From NCBI RefSeq assembly GCF_017652985.1, contig NZ_JAGGDJ010000026.1:1-64000 (forward strand): DNA of 64,000 nucleotides. The letters are read 5' to 3'. Source of the DNA: Paenibacillus artemisiicola (lineage in GTDB: Bacteria > Bacillota > Bacilli > Paenibacillales > Paenibacillaceae). The notes beneath the pieces were generated by a model. It had not been told where the DNA came from, ran no database searches, and saw only the letters and a list, made by a program, of their open reading frames with translations. Within the stretch, counting starts at the first letter, position 1; each line of letters opens with the position of its first letter. Positions 33,039-42,799 of the stretch are shown here, piece after piece. The position numbers and the translations under genes were made by a program.

Positions 33039-35009
33039 ATGAACTTTTCAGAAAAAGTCAGTTTAATATGGAACATCGCGGAGCTGCTCCGTGGCGATTA
33101 CAAACAATCTGAATATGGCAAGGTAGTACTACCATTTACGGTTCTACGGCGACTTGATTATGTATTGAAAGATACAAAAGATAAAGTTTTGGAAAGTTAT
33201 AAATTGATGAATGAGCCTTTAACTACTATTCAGCAGCGAATGCTTGAGCGTGTAGCAGGTGCAAGATTTTATAATACCAGCAAATTTACACTGGAAACTA
33301 TACGTGATTTTCCTGGGTTGTTATCTGATAACCTAAAAGAGTACATTCAGGGTTTTTCTGAAAATGCACGTGAGATTATCCGGTATTTCGATTTTGAAAT
33401 ACAAATAAATAAACTTCAAGATAGCAATATTTTATATAGCGTTCTTGGGGAGATGCTCAAAATTGATCTTTCTCCAAAAACAGTGAGCAATATTGAAATG
33501 GGATATCTTTTCGAGGAATTGATTCGCCGTTTCTCAGAGCAATCGAACGAAACCGCAGGGGAGCACTTCACGCCACGTGAAGTTATTCAATTGATGGTTA
33601 ATATTCTGTTTGAAGCAGATGCTTCTGCTCTTACAGGTGAAAAGGTTGTTCGCAAAATTTATGATCCAGCATGTGGTACAGGCGGCATGCTCGCTGTCGC
33701 ATACGATTACTTACGCAAGCTCAATCCGACGATGAATGTAGAAGTGTTTGGTCAAGAATTGAACAGTGAGTCGTACGCTATCTGTAAATCTGACATGCTG
33801 CTCAAAGGGCTCAATGTGTCCAATATCAAATTCGGAAACAGTTTCACACAGGATGGGCTTGAGAATGAAGAGTTCCATTACTTCCTTTCCAATCCTCCTT
33901 TCGGCGTTGACTGGAAGAAGACTCAAAAAGAAATTGAAAATGAACATAAGACCAAAGGATACAAAGGACGTTTTGGCGCTGGTCTACCGCGCGTTAGCGA
34001 TGGATCGATGTTATTCCTTCAACATATGATTTCTAAAATGAAACCGGGTGAAGGACGAATTGCCATCGTTCTAAACGGCAGTCCTCTCTTTACCGGTGGT
34101 GCAGGATCAGGAGAAAGCGAGATCCGCCGTTGGATTATTGAGAATGATTGGCTGGAAGCAATTATTGCGTTGCCGACAGATCTGTTCTACAACACGGGTA
34201 TTGCTACTTATATCTGGGTGCTTAGCAATCACAAACCAGTGAACCGTCAGGGCAAAGTGCAGCTAATCAATGTTGTGGACTTTTACCAAAAGATGCGAAA
34301 AAGCCTGGGAAGTAAGCGTAATGAACTTGGCCCGGAACATATTGATGAGATCCTGAAGTTTTATAGCTATTTTACCGAAGGCGAAAACTGCAAAGTATTT
34401 GATAATGAGGATTTTGGATATCGACGAATCACAATCGAGCGTCCGCTCCGATTAAACTTTCAGGTTTCGCTTGATAGGATAGAACTCCTATTCTCACAGA
34501 CGGCTTTTGTAAAATTAAGCGAAACTGAACAAAAGAACATACAAGCTGCACTTGAAAAAATGAATGCTGGAACTCTTTTTATGGATCGCTCTAAGTTTGA
34601 AGTGGAAATGAAGAAAACATTTAAGCAAGCTGGTGTTGTTGTGAAGCCTCCTGTATTTAAAGCTATCTTGTCGGCATTATCTGAGCGCGATGAAAACGCG
34701 GAAATCTGTTATGACGCTAAAGGCAACAAAGAGGCTGATGCTGAACTTCGCGATTTTGAAAATGTACCTCTGAAACGAAGCATTTTTGACTTTTTCGATG
34801 CGGAAGTTCGACCACATGTGGAAGATGCTTGGATTAACGAAGATGTCCGAGATGAAAAAGATGGGGGCATCGGTAATGTAGGTTATGAAATTCCATTTAC
34901 GCGACATTTTTATAAGTATCAAAACATTCGCTCTACAAAAGAAATAAAAAGTGAAATTAGTGAATTAGAACGCGATATCCTCAAGCTTCTTGAGGAGGTT
35001 ATGAAGTAA
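33039..35009 (+). CDS. hsdM: Type I restriction-modification DNA methyltransferase subunit
   Basis: The product has 656 residues. An N-terminal HsdM helical domain (about 1-160) leads to the N6-adenine methyltransferase with DPACGTGGM (S-adenosylmethionine binding, about residue 209) and the catalytic NPPF at about 284. The C-terminal part (about 480-656) is longer than in classical EcoKI HsdM. It methylates adenine in the target chosen by HsdS and joins HsdR for cleavage of unmodified DNA. GAGGGAG precedes the ATG. hsdS starts 3 bases after its stop. Confidence 0.95.
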   Translation: MNFSEKVSLIWNIAELLRGDYKQSEYGKVVLPFTVLRRLDYVLKDTKDKVLESYKLMNEPLTTIQQRMLERVAGARFYNTSKFTLETIRDFPGLLSDNLKEYIQGFSENAREIIRYFDFEIQINKLQDSNILYSVLGEMLKIDLSPKTVSNIEMGYLFEELIRRFSEQSNETAGEHFTPREVIQLMVNILFEADASALTGEKVVRKIYDPACGTGGMLAVAYDYLRKLNPTMNVEVFGQELNSESYAICKSDMLLKGLNVSNIKFGNSFTQDGLENEEFHYFLSNPPFGVDWKKTQKEIENEHKTKGYKGRFGAGLPRVSDGSMLFLQHMISKMKPGEGRIAIVLNGSPLFTGGAGSGESEIRRWIIENDWLEAIIALPTDLFYNTGIATYIWVLSNHKPVNRQGKVQLINVVDFYQKMRKSLGSKRNELGPEHIDEILKFYSYFTEGENCKVFDNEDFGYRRITIERPLRLNFQVSLDRIELLFSQTAFVKLSETEQKNIQAALEKMNAGTLFMDRSKFEVEMKKTFKQAGVVVKPPVFKAILSALSERDENAEICYDAKGNKEADAELRDFENVPLKRSIFDFFDAEVRPHVEDAWINEDVRDEKDGGIGNVGYEIPFTRHFYKYQNIRSTKEIKSEISELERDILKLLEEVMK

Positions 35010-35011
35010 AA

Positions 35012-36310
35012 ATGAATTGGACATCAAAAAAGCTTAAACGCATCATTAAATATCCATTAGCGTATGGTGTTTTGAAGCCAGATAGATATCTAGGACCAAA
35101 CTCTGTTCCCTTAATAAGGATTATGGATATTATCGGACATAATCAAGTAGCTGATAAGGGATTTGAAATGATATCCCCACAGATTAACCAAGAATTTAAA
35201 AGAACCATCCTTAAGAAAGGCGATGTTGTCCTATCAGTTGTAGGTACAATTGGGAAAGTTTTTATTGTTAATGATTTTTTAGAGGGCTTTAACTTATCTA
35301 GGGCATTAGCAAGAATCCAATTACGCTCGAATTTTGATCCCCAATATATTATGTATTATTTTCAAAGCAAGCTTTTTGAAAACCAATCGCAGCTAATTGC
35401 TTATGGATCTGCTCAAAAGGTGCTGAATCTTGGGGATCTAGATAATTTCAAGATACCTTTACCTAATAATATTGATGAGCAACGGGCAGTTGTATCTTTT
35501 CTAAACCATAACATTAATAAGTTAGATGAATTAATTATCAAGAAAAAAAACATGATTGAACTTTTAAAAGAATATCGCCAAGCGATCATCGACGAAGCCG
35601 TCACGAAAGGGCTCGATTCGAATGCGCCGATGAAAGAATCTGGAGTTAAATGGCTGGGTAAAGTACCTGCACATTGGGAAGTCAAGCGATTGAAATTTAT
35701 TGCGGATGTTCGATCTGGCGTTACTAAAGGTAAAGATTTAACTGATAAAGAAGTGATTGAGTTGCCATATCTAAGGGTCGCAAATGTTCAGGATGGATAT
35801 CTAGATTTAACAGATGTAGCAAACATACAAGTCGCTCAAGGTGAAGAAAAAAGATATCAACTTAAATATGGTGACGTTTTAATGAATGAAGGCGGAGACT
35901 ACGATAAATTAGGTCGAGGAGCCAAATGGGAAGCGCAAATTGAACTCTGTCTTCATCAAAACCACGTTTTTGCTGTTCGTCCAAAAGTTTTAATGCATTC
36001 AGATTGGTTGGACCTTATCACTTCGACTAGTTACGCTAAATTTTACTTTATGATGCATTCTAAACAATCAACAAACTTGGCTTCGATTTCTTCTTCAAGC
36101 ATAAAAGAACTGCCTATAATACTTCCTCCGGATGAAGAACTCGATAGATTAATTAAGTATACAAGAAATAAAATCCACGGCGTTGATTCATTATCATTAA
36201 AGGTCAAGCTCCAGCTTGAAAAACTCCTAGAATATCGTCAATCGCTTATTAGCAAAGCGGTTATTGGTAAAATTGATGTACGAGAATTTTCAAAGGAGGG
36301 TGTTCAATGA
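35012..36310 (+). CDS. hsdS: Type I restriction-modification specificity subunit
   Basis: The product has 432 residues in two half-repeats, each a target-recognition domain followed by a conserved helix. The central spacer includes LLKEYRQAIIDEAVTKGLDS and the start of the second domain reads GVKWLGKVPAHWEVKRLKFI. The C-terminal LLEYRQSLISKAVIGKID is the second spacer. It sets which bipartite sequence is methylated or cut. It lies between hsdM and hsdR and overlaps hsdR by 4 bases (ATGA). The first recognition domain lacks the usual IxWxGxIPxxW start, so its N-terminal half may have been exchanged. Confidence 0.93.
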   Translation: MNWTSKKLKRIIKYPLAYGVLKPDRYLGPNSVPLIRIMDIIGHNQVADKGFEMISPQINQEFKRTILKKGDVVLSVVGTIGKVFIVNDFLEGFNLSRALARIQLRSNFDPQYIMYYFQSKLFENQSQLIAYGSAQKVLNLGDLDNFKIPLPNNIDEQRAVVSFLNHNINKLDELIIKKKNMIELLKEYRQAIIDEAVTKGLDSNAPMKESGVKWLGKVPAHWEVKRLKFIADVRSGVTKGKDLTDKEVIELPYLRVANVQDGYLDLTDVANIQVAQGEEKRYQLKYGDVLMNEGGDYDKLGRGAKWEAQIELCLHQNHVFAVRPKVLMHSDWLDLITSTSYAKFYFMMHSKQSTNLASISSSSIKELPIILPPDEELDRLIKYTRNKIHGVDSLSLKVKLQLEKLLEYRQSLISKAVIGKIDVREFSKEGVQ

Positions 36311-39300
36311 CCATTGATTTTCGTGAAATTGTATTTGAATCCGCCATTGAGTATGCGTTACTTCAGCAGGGTTACCTTAAAGGCGATAAAAAAGAGTTTG
36401 ATCCTTCTTCAGGTTTATTCCGAGTTCGGTTAATTAATTTTTTAAAAGAAACGCAGCCCAAACATTGGGCTGCTCTTCAAACGATTTATGGTGAAGCAGT
36501 AGAAAGTGGCGTCATCCAGTCTATGACAAAGGCAATTCAAATGCACCCGAAGGGCCTAATTGGCTTTCTTCGGGACAGTGCACAAGGGAAATACAAAGAT
36601 CGAGGTATTGAACTGCGCATGTTTTTCATGAAGCCAGACAATGATTATAATCCTAATGCAGTTTTGAATTACCAAAAAAACCGGTTATCGGTTACACGGC
36701 AAGTTTATTACAGCATTAAAAATGAAAATTCACTTGATGTTGTCATCGACCTAAACGGTTTTCCTATTATTACAATGGAGCTGAAAAACCCGCTGACCGG
36801 CCAAACGTTTGAAAATGCAATCCATCAATACAAAAACGATCGTGATCCGGCTGAACCTATATTCCGATTTAATGAACGATCGCTTGTGCATTTCGCATTA
36901 GACACAGATGAAATACACATGACGACTGAGCTGAAAAAAGAAAAAACATACTTTTTGCCATTTAACAAAGGCGATGGATTCGGAAAAGGTAATCCTGAGC
37001 ATCCGACAGGATATAAAACCACGTATCTTTGGGAAGACATATTGCAAATAGACAGCCTTTTTGAAATCCTGCAACGCTTCATTGAACTAAAAATTGAAAA
37101 AGAAAAAAAAGATAAAAAGAAGAAGAAACAGCTTCTCTTCCCTCGCTATCATCAGCTGAACGCGGTACGAAAAATTGCTGCTCATGTTTATAAAAACGGT
37201 ACGGGACATCGCTACCTGATTCAGCATTCTGCCGGCAGCGGCAAAAGCAATACGATCGCATGGACGGCGCATCGACTAGCTTCACTAGCTGATGCTAGTG
37301 GGAAAGTCATTTTTAATACGGTTGTTGTAGTTACAGACCGGATTGTCCTTGACTCACAAATTCAAGATACTATCCGTCAATTTGATTCGACGCCCGGTTT
37401 TGTGGCTTATATTGATAAAGGTTCGCAGCAACTTGCCGATGCTCTTAGCGGCGGCTCGAAAGTGATTGTCACGACACTTCAAAAGTTTCCGTTTGTTATA
37501 GGTAAGCTGAAAGAAATGCCGCAAAACTCCAAGTATGCCATCATCATGGATGAAGCCCATAGCTCGCAAACTGGCATGAGCTCTGCCAAGATGAAGGATA
37601 TGCTTACATATAAATCGCTGGACGATGCAGTGAAAATGGACAGCCGTGATGAAGATGAGCTGGATATGGATGATCAAATTGCAGAAGTGATGGCAGCGTA
37701 CGAACGGCGTCAAAATTTAAGCATGTTTGCTTTCACGGCAACACCGAAGAAGAAGACGATGCAAACGTTCGGAACGAAAAATCAAGAAGGCGATTACGAA
37801 GCGTTCGATCTTTATTCAATGAGACAAGCGATAGAAGAAAGATTCATCCATGATGTACTTAAAAACTACACTACGTACGATACGTACTATAAAATTAACA
37901 AAGCCGTCAACGACGATCCTGAAGTTGAATCTAAAAAAGCGAAAAAAGGGATAGCAAAGTACATATCCATTCACCCAACCAATCTATCACAAAAAGCTTT
38001 TGTGATTATCGAACACTTCAGATCGTTCACCAAGGACAAAATCGGCGGTAAAGCTAAAGCGATGGTAGTCACCTCTTCACGCCTGCATGCAAAGCGCTAT
38101 ATGGATGCATTTAAAGCGTATTTAAAGCAAAAGGAATATACCGATCTGCGCGTTCTAGTCGCATTTTCTAGCACCGTTGAGGATGTGGAGTTGGATGAAA
38201 TCGTCAGCGAAGCTGGTATGAACGGTTTTCCGGATACGCAAACAGCTGATGTATTTGAGGAAGAGGAATACAAAATAATGATCGTAGCAGACAAATATCA
38301 AACCGGTTTTGATCAACCTCTGTTGCATACGATGTACGTTGATAAAAAATTGACCGGTATCAAAGCCGTTCAGACGCTGTCGCGCTTAAACCGCATGCAT
38401 CCTGAGAAGTCCGATACGTTTGTTCTCGATTTCGTCAATGATCGGGAAACGATTAAAAAAGCATTTCAGCCGTATTACGAAAAAACGGAAATTGATGAGG
38501 AAACTGATCCGAACTTGCTGTATGATTACCGCCGGAAGCTTGACGACACAAGGATATATGAGGAGAACGAAATAAATGCATTCTGTGACGTATTCTTTCA
38601 GCCTAAGGCGAAGCAATCGGCTACTGATCAGGCAAAGCTTTATAAAATCCTCCAGACGCCGGAGAAAAGGTTTAAAGAGCTTTCAAAAGATGAGCAGAAT
38701 GATATTAAAGTGATGATGAAAAAGTTCGTTTCGCTGTATCTATTCCTCTCCCAGCTCGTGGAATATGAAGAAGATATGAAACGTTACTTTACATTTATCC
38801 GGCTCTTTTATAAAAAGATAAGTGATCCGATTGGCAAAAGTAGTTGGACTCTCGATGCAGACCTGGTGGATTTGGAATTTTATCGCATAAAAAAAGCGGA
38901 AGAAGGACAAATCGAGCTAGAGAAAGGTGTTTCTGCACCGCTTACCGGTGGAGTATCTGCAGCAGGTGGCAAGCGGCAAGAAGATTACAAATACCTCTCC
39001 GTCATTGTTCAGCAGATCAATGAAAGGTTCGGAACGAACCTGGATGGCGAAATTATCAGCGGTCAGCTATATGAAGTGGCGGAGAAATTTATAAGCGTGC
39101 CCGGCATGAAAGAACAAGTAGACAACAACTCCTACGACGACTTCAAATATCCATTCGAGAACCAATTCATCGACGGAATGGTCGACTCATTCGAAGAACA
39201 AAAAGAGCAGCTGGAGAACCAAAATGATCAGTTAAATAAACTCGTGCAATTCGTTTCAACTAGTGACGAAGGCTGTAAAATGATTAGTGATGCCGTTGGT

Positions 39301-39330
39301 AAAATCGTGTACAACCTGCTTAAGAAATAG
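36307..39330 (+). CDS. hsdR: Type I restriction-modification endonuclease/translocase subunit
   Basis: The product has 1007 residues, normal for HsdR. The N-terminal nuclease has the PD-(D/E)xK pattern around DVVIDLNGFPIITMELKNPL (about 144-163). The motor has SAGSGKSN (Walker A, about 310), IIMDEAHSSQTG (DEAH, about 415) and FTATPKKKT (motif III, about 477), with later motifs YQTGFDQPLLHTMYVDK and QTLSRLNR. It pulls DNA using ATP and cuts unmethylated DNA. It starts by a 4-base overlap with hsdS. An IS3-type element begins 70 bases after its stop. All three hsd genes appear intact. Confidence 0.95.
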   Translation: MTIDFREIVFESAIEYALLQQGYLKGDKKEFDPSSGLFRVRLINFLKETQPKHWAALQTIYGEAVESGVIQSMTKAIQMHPKGLIGFLRDSAQGKYKDRGIELRMFFMKPDNDYNPNAVLNYQKNRLSVTRQVYYSIKNENSLDVVIDLNGFPIITMELKNPLTGQTFENAIHQYKNDRDPAEPIFRFNERSLVHFALDTDEIHMTTELKKEKTYFLPFNKGDGFGKGNPEHPTGYKTTYLWEDILQIDSLFEILQRFIELKIEKEKKDKKKKKQLLFPRYHQLNAVRKIAAHVYKNGTGHRYLIQHSAGSGKSNTIAWTAHRLASLADASGKVIFNTVVVVTDRIVLDSQIQDTIRQFDSTPGFVAYIDKGSQQLADALSGGSKVIVTTLQKFPFVIGKLKEMPQNSKYAIIMDEAHSSQTGMSSAKMKDMLTYKSLDDAVKMDSRDEDELDMDDQIAEVMAAYERRQNLSMFAFTATPKKKTMQTFGTKNQEGDYEAFDLYSMRQAIEERFIHDVLKNYTTYDTYYKINKAVNDDPEVESKKAKKGIAKYISIHPTNLSQKAFVIIEHFRSFTKDKIGGKAKAMVVTSSRLHAKRYMDAFKAYLKQKEYTDLRVLVAFSSTVEDVELDEIVSEAGMNGFPDTQTADVFEEEEYKIMIVADKYQTGFDQPLLHTMYVDKKLTGIKAVQTLSRLNRMHPEKSDTFVLDFVNDRETIKKAFQPYYEKTEIDEETDPNLLYDYRRKLDDTRIYEENEINAFCDVFFQPKAKQSATDQAKLYKILQTPEKRFKELSKDEQNDIKVMMKKFVSLYLFLSQLVEYEEDMKRYFTFIRLFYKKISDPIGKSSWTLDADLVDLEFYRIKKAEEGQIELEKGVSAPLTGGVSAAGGKRQEDYKYLSVIVQQINERFGTNLDGEIISGQLYEVAEKFISVPGMKEQVDNNSYDDFKYPFENQFIDGMVDSFEEQKEQLENQNDQLNKLVQFVSTSDEGCKMISDAVGKIVYNLLKK

Positions 39331-39434
39331 CGACACGATGACGTTGAACTTTACAATTTTCATAATTAGATCAAACAGAAAGGCCACATTGGAGTGGTCT
39401 TACCCCCGTCAAGTAGACAGTGAAAAAAAACGTA

Positions 39435-40300
39435 CTATGCAACGGCCGTCTCCCGATAATCAACTGGGGGACGGTTATTTAATTTTTTCTGAAACCTGTT
39501 GTGGTTGTAAAATGCGATGTATTCTTCAATCGCCGTGTAAAGCGACTCAGCCGTTTTGGGGCGAGTAAGATGAATTTTCTCTGTCTTCAGATGTGAAAAG
39601 AAAGATTCTATACAGGCGTTATCATGGCAATTTCCACGTCTGGAATGGCTCGCAATCATCCCATATTCCTCTAAGCGCTTGTTATAGTGATGGGTTGTGT
39701 ATTGAAATCCTTGGTCTGAATGCAGCATAGTGCCATGTAGATCCGTTACACCATGCAGCTTCTCAAGTGTCTGCATGACGAGCTTTAAGTCGTTACGTAT
39801 CGAAAGCTGCCAGGAAACAACTTCGTTATTGTAGAGATCCTGGATCACGGACAGGTAATAAAACTGCTCTCCTGCTCGGATGTAGGTAATATCGGTAACT
39901 AATTTTTGGAATGGTCTCTCTGACTGAAACTCCCTATCTAGACGATTTGGGTTTACGAGCACGTTTCTTTACTGAAGAAACGTCTTTTCTTACGGATAAC
40001 AGACTGGATCTCGAGACGCTTCATCAATCTGTAGACACGTTTATGGTTGATGTGTAGGCCTTCTTTTCGTAACGCTGTGGTCATTCTTTTGTAGCCATAA
40101 TAAGGATGGAGACGATGGATAGCCATAATATGCTCTTTAATCGTCTGTTCTGCTTCTCGTCTTAAGCTTCTTTGCGTACAGCTCTTAAGCCACTTGTAGT
40201 AGCCTGCACGAGAAACCTGGGCAATCACAAGCAGCCAGCTTAAAGGGTACCGTTGATGCATTTCTTGGATGATTAGAAACCGATCGCCTTTTCGTGTCAC
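39435..40300 (-). pseudogene. IS3 transposase OrfB, split by frameshifts
   Basis: The upstream part (40300-39953, 115 codons) has the HTH_21-like N-terminus with MAIHRLHPYYGYKRMTTALR. The downstream part (39962-39435, 175 codons) has the rve integrase core: LVTDITYI (first Asp), LHSDQGFQY (second Asp) and GNCHDNACIESFFSHLKTE (Glu), so the DDE triad is present. The two overlap in different frames near 39953-39990, where the reading passes from FFSKETCS to NPNRLDREF. Joined they would give about 290 residues, the normal OrfB length. Confidence 0.85.
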
Positions 40301-40671
40301 TCCTTGTGCAGATTTGGATACTGCTTTTTTAGATATTCATTCTCCGCCTTTAAAAAGGCCAACTTTTCCTCTAGACTTGCGAACTTCGTTTTAGGTCGAC
40401 CTCTGAGGGATGAATGCAGTCCACGACCATCCTCTAATGAAATACCGTTTTGGGATTTCTTAACCCAATCCAACACTTGAGCTTTACTACGAATATTCAA
40501 TTGTTTCGCTACTTCGCGAGAGCTTACACCTGATTCATAAAGACGAATAGCCTCGCTTTTTAATTGTGCCGTGTATTGGAAAAATAGTTGTCCCTTTTTG
40601 CCAGAAAAATCCCCTCCGATTGCAGCTTTTAAGTCCATTGTACCAATGGGCTTTTCTTCACTGTCAACCAT
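40297..40671 (-). CDS. IS3 transposase OrfA
   Basis: The product has 124 residues. It has a helix-turn-helix (KSEAIRLYESGVSSREVAKQ, then RSKAQVLDWVKKSQ) and a C-terminal leucine-zipper-like coil (EEKLAFLKAENEYLKKQYP). The ATG at 40671 lies inside the terminal inverted repeat; an ATG at 40638 is an alternative. Its stop overlaps the OrfB start by 4 bases, as usual for IS3 elements, where a slip of the ribosome makes the OrfAB fusion. Confidence 0.85.
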   Translation of the reverse strand: MVDSEEKPIGTMDLKAAIGGDFSGKKGQLFFQYTAQLKSEAIRLYESGVSSREVAKQLNIRSKAQVLDWVKKSQNGISLEDGRGLHSSLRGRPKTKFASLEEKLAFLKAENEYLKKQYPNLHKE

Positions 40672-40770
40672 GAGGGGATAATACCAATACCGCGGCTTTT
40701 TTTATATGCACGTAAGTAGAAGATATCTTAATTGATATATGCCTATTGCAGGTTTAGATGCTCCGAATGA

Positions 40771-41211
40771 AAAAAGTCGATTCGAAGAATTAGTTTATCT
40801 GATGCTGTATGTGCTCAACTAGGCGAATATTATACATTCGCATTACAGAAATGGAGTCTTCTGGAACAAACTAGGAACCAAAATCATTTCTTTGTCTTTT
40901 TTAATCAATATGGACAAGCGTTCTATCCGGAAAGTCCGTATTTATGGTTTCGCAACTTCCTCAAGAAGCACCAGTTAAGATATATTAAATTTCACGATTT
41001 GCGCCATACATCGGCCACACTACTGATCAATCAAGGTGTCCATGCAAAAATTATCTCTGAACGATTGGGTCACGCGAGCATCACGAGAACCATGAATATA
41101 TATGGCCATGTATTATCGAAAGCAGACAAAGAAGCTGCGAATAAGTTTGACTTGGCTCTTCCCTTTTTAGCCGGTATAAAGCCAAAAGAACCTGAACGAT
41201 ATTCTGAATAA
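40771..41211 (+). pseudogene. C-terminal fragment of a tyrosine recombinase (phage-type integrase)
   Basis: The catalytic C-terminus is preserved: FHDLRHTSATLLINQG (Arg-His-Thr), ISERLGHASITRTMNIYGHV (LGH and the nucleophile Tyr) and a basic end. It is open from about 40771 with no start codon and no N-terminal core-binding domain. It sits between the IS element and rlmD, so it is likely what is left of the integrase that brought the defence island. Confidence 0.85.
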
Positions 41212-41225
41212 GCGCTCAGGTTCCT
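41184..41225 (-). terminator. Bidirectional hairpin terminator of rlmD
   Basis: GAACCTGAACG (41188-41198) and CGCTCAGGTTC (41213-41223) form a stem with one mismatch. On the minus strand it is followed by TTTT, about 30 bases after the rlmD stop. On the plus strand it overlaps the integrase fragment's end. Confidence 0.65.
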
Positions 41226-41254
41226 TAACAATCAGAAGCCCGTTAATTCAACGT

Positions 41255-42799
41255 TCATCTAACAAGCAGTGCGACAGACTCTACGTGCACAGTGTGTGGA
41301 AACATATCCACCGGCTGCACCTCCACAGTCCGGTACCCGCCATCTTCCAGCAAGCGCAAGTCACGCGCCAAGGTAGCCGGATTGCACGACACGTACACTA
41401 CGCGTTCCGGCTTCATCGCCAGGATCGTACCCAGCAGCGCTTCGTCGCAGCCTTTGCGCGGGGGATCGACGACGATGACGTCGGGGACGATGCCCTCTTC
41501 GCGCCAGCGCGGGATGACGACCTCGGCCGGGCCGGCTTCGAAGGCGGCGTTGGCGACGCCGTTGAGCGCGGCGTTGCGCTTGGCGTCTTCAATGGCCTCC
41601 GGCACGATCTCGACGCCGTGGACATGGCCGGCTTGGCGCGCCAGGAAGAGTGAGATCGTCCCGATGCCGCAGTACGCATCGATGACTTGCTCCGTGCCGG
41701 TCAGCGCGGCGTATTCGACCGCCTTGCGGTACAGCTCTACCGTCTGCACCGGGTTCACTTGGTAGAACGACCGGGCGGAGATGGCGAAGCGGATGCCGTC
41801 GAGCTCGTCGTAGATAACCTCGCTGCCCCAGAGGACGCGGGTCTCGTCGCCGAAGATGACGTTGGTGTCGCGATTGTTGATGTTTTGCACGATGCTCGTC
41901 ACGCCAGGGATCGTTTCGCGGATGCGCGAGATCCATTCCTCCGCATTCGGGATGCGCTTGCCGTTCGTAATCAGCACGATCATCGCCTCGCCGGTCACGA
42001 ACCCGACGCGGGCCATGACGTGGCGGAGCAGACCTTGGCCGGTCTCCTCGTTGTACGCGGTGATGCCGAGCTCGCGGCCGATGCGCTTCACGCGGACGAC
42101 GATCTCGTCGTTGCTGTTGTGCTGGATCAGGCACTCGTCCATGTCGATGATCCGGTGGCTGCCGCGGGCATAGAAGCCGCCGATCAGGCGCTCGCCGTTC
42201 AGATCCGACTGCGGCAGGCCATCCTTGCCGTGGATCGCTCCGCTCACCGCCATGCCCATCGGCACGGACGCCTTATTGCGGTAGCGCCACGGCTCGCCCA
42301 TGCCGATCGTCGGATGCACGATTAACGCGTGCTGCTCTGCCTCTTCAACCGCATCGCTGCTCTCGCCTCCGGCGGCGCGAACCGCCTCTCCAGCGACCCG
42401 CATCTTCCCGATCCGCTCCAGGCTGTCCACCACATGCTGCCGCTTCCACTTCAGCTGTGCGGCATAGCCCATATGCTGCAGCTGGCAGCCGCCGCACTGC
42501 TTGTAGATCGAACACGGCGCGTCGACGCGGTCAGCACTCGGCGCGACGATCTCCGTCAGTTTCGCGTAGCCGTACGTCTTCTTAATTTTCATCACGCGCG
42601 CACGCACGGTTTCGCCTGGAAGCGCCCCCTGCACAAAAAGGGTAAAGCCGTCCACGCGGCCTACCCCTTCGCCTTCATGTGTCAGGCCAATGATCTCGAC
42701 GGTGACCTCATCATTTTTAATGACTGGCGCGGTAGCATTGTCTTTCCTGCCTTCGTTTTTACCTGCCTTCTTGACGTGCTTGCTCTTGAACTTGCTCAT
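41255..42799 (-). CDS. rlmD: 23S rRNA (uracil-5-)-methyltransferase, RumA/RlmD family
   Basis: The product has 514 residues. An N-terminal basic stretch leads to a TRAM domain (about 28-85), then iron-sulfur cysteines in APCSIYKQCGGCQL (C96, C102, C105), the class I methyltransferase core (IDAYCGIGTISLFL, VDPPRKGC) and the catalytic YVSCNPATLARDL near 465. It transfers a methyl from S-adenosylmethionine to C5 of uracil in 23S rRNA; Bacillus relatives (RlmCD) modify two sites. The ATG at 42799 follows GGAG at workable spacing; an ATG at 42820 is an alternative. It is a likely housekeeping border of the accessory region. Confidence 0.9.
   Translation of the reverse strand: MSKFKSKHVKKAGKNEGRKDNATAPVIKNDEVTVEIIGLTHEGEGVGRVDGFTLFVQGALPGETVRARVMKIKKTYGYAKLTEIVAPSADRVDAPCSIYKQCGGCQLQHMGYAAQLKWKRQHVVDSLERIGKMRVAGEAVRAAGGESSDAVEEAEQHALIVHPTIGMGEPWRYRNKASVPMGMAVSGAIHGKDGLPQSDLNGERLIGGFYARGSHRIIDMDECLIQHNSNDEIVVRVKRIGRELGITAYNEETGQGLLRHVMARVGFVTGEAMIVLITNGKRIPNAEEWISRIRETIPGVTSIVQNINNRDTNVIFGDETRVLWGSEVIYDELDGIRFAISARSFYQVNPVQTVELYRKAVEYAALTGTEQVIDAYCGIGTISLFLARQAGHVHGVEIVPEAIEDAKRNAALNGVANAAFEAGPAEVVIPRWREEGIVPDVIVVDPPRKGCDEALLGTILAMKPERVVYVSCNPATLARDLRLLEDGGYRTVEVQPVDMFPHTVHVESVALLVR

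Larger units (their letters stand above)
39401..40681 (-). mobile_element. IS3-family insertion sequence, probably inactive
   Basis: The element is about 1.28 kb, with imperfect inverted ends: TTACCCCCGTCAAGTAGACA at the left end, and TTATCCCCTCATGGTTGACA reading inward from the right. Both arms continue into GTGAAxAAA. It carries orfA (40297-40671) and a frameshifted orfB (39435-40300). I cannot see a convincing target duplication. It sits just downstream of hsdR; the hairpin GGCCACATTGGAGTGGTC directly beside its left end may be the remains of the hsdR terminator. Confidence 0.85.

Noticed and set aside
41589-42325. Long open frames on both strands inside rlmD (181 and 212 codons)
   Set aside because: They are shadows of the GC-rich rlmD gene, with arginine- and alanine-rich low-complexity translations and no ribosome sites.
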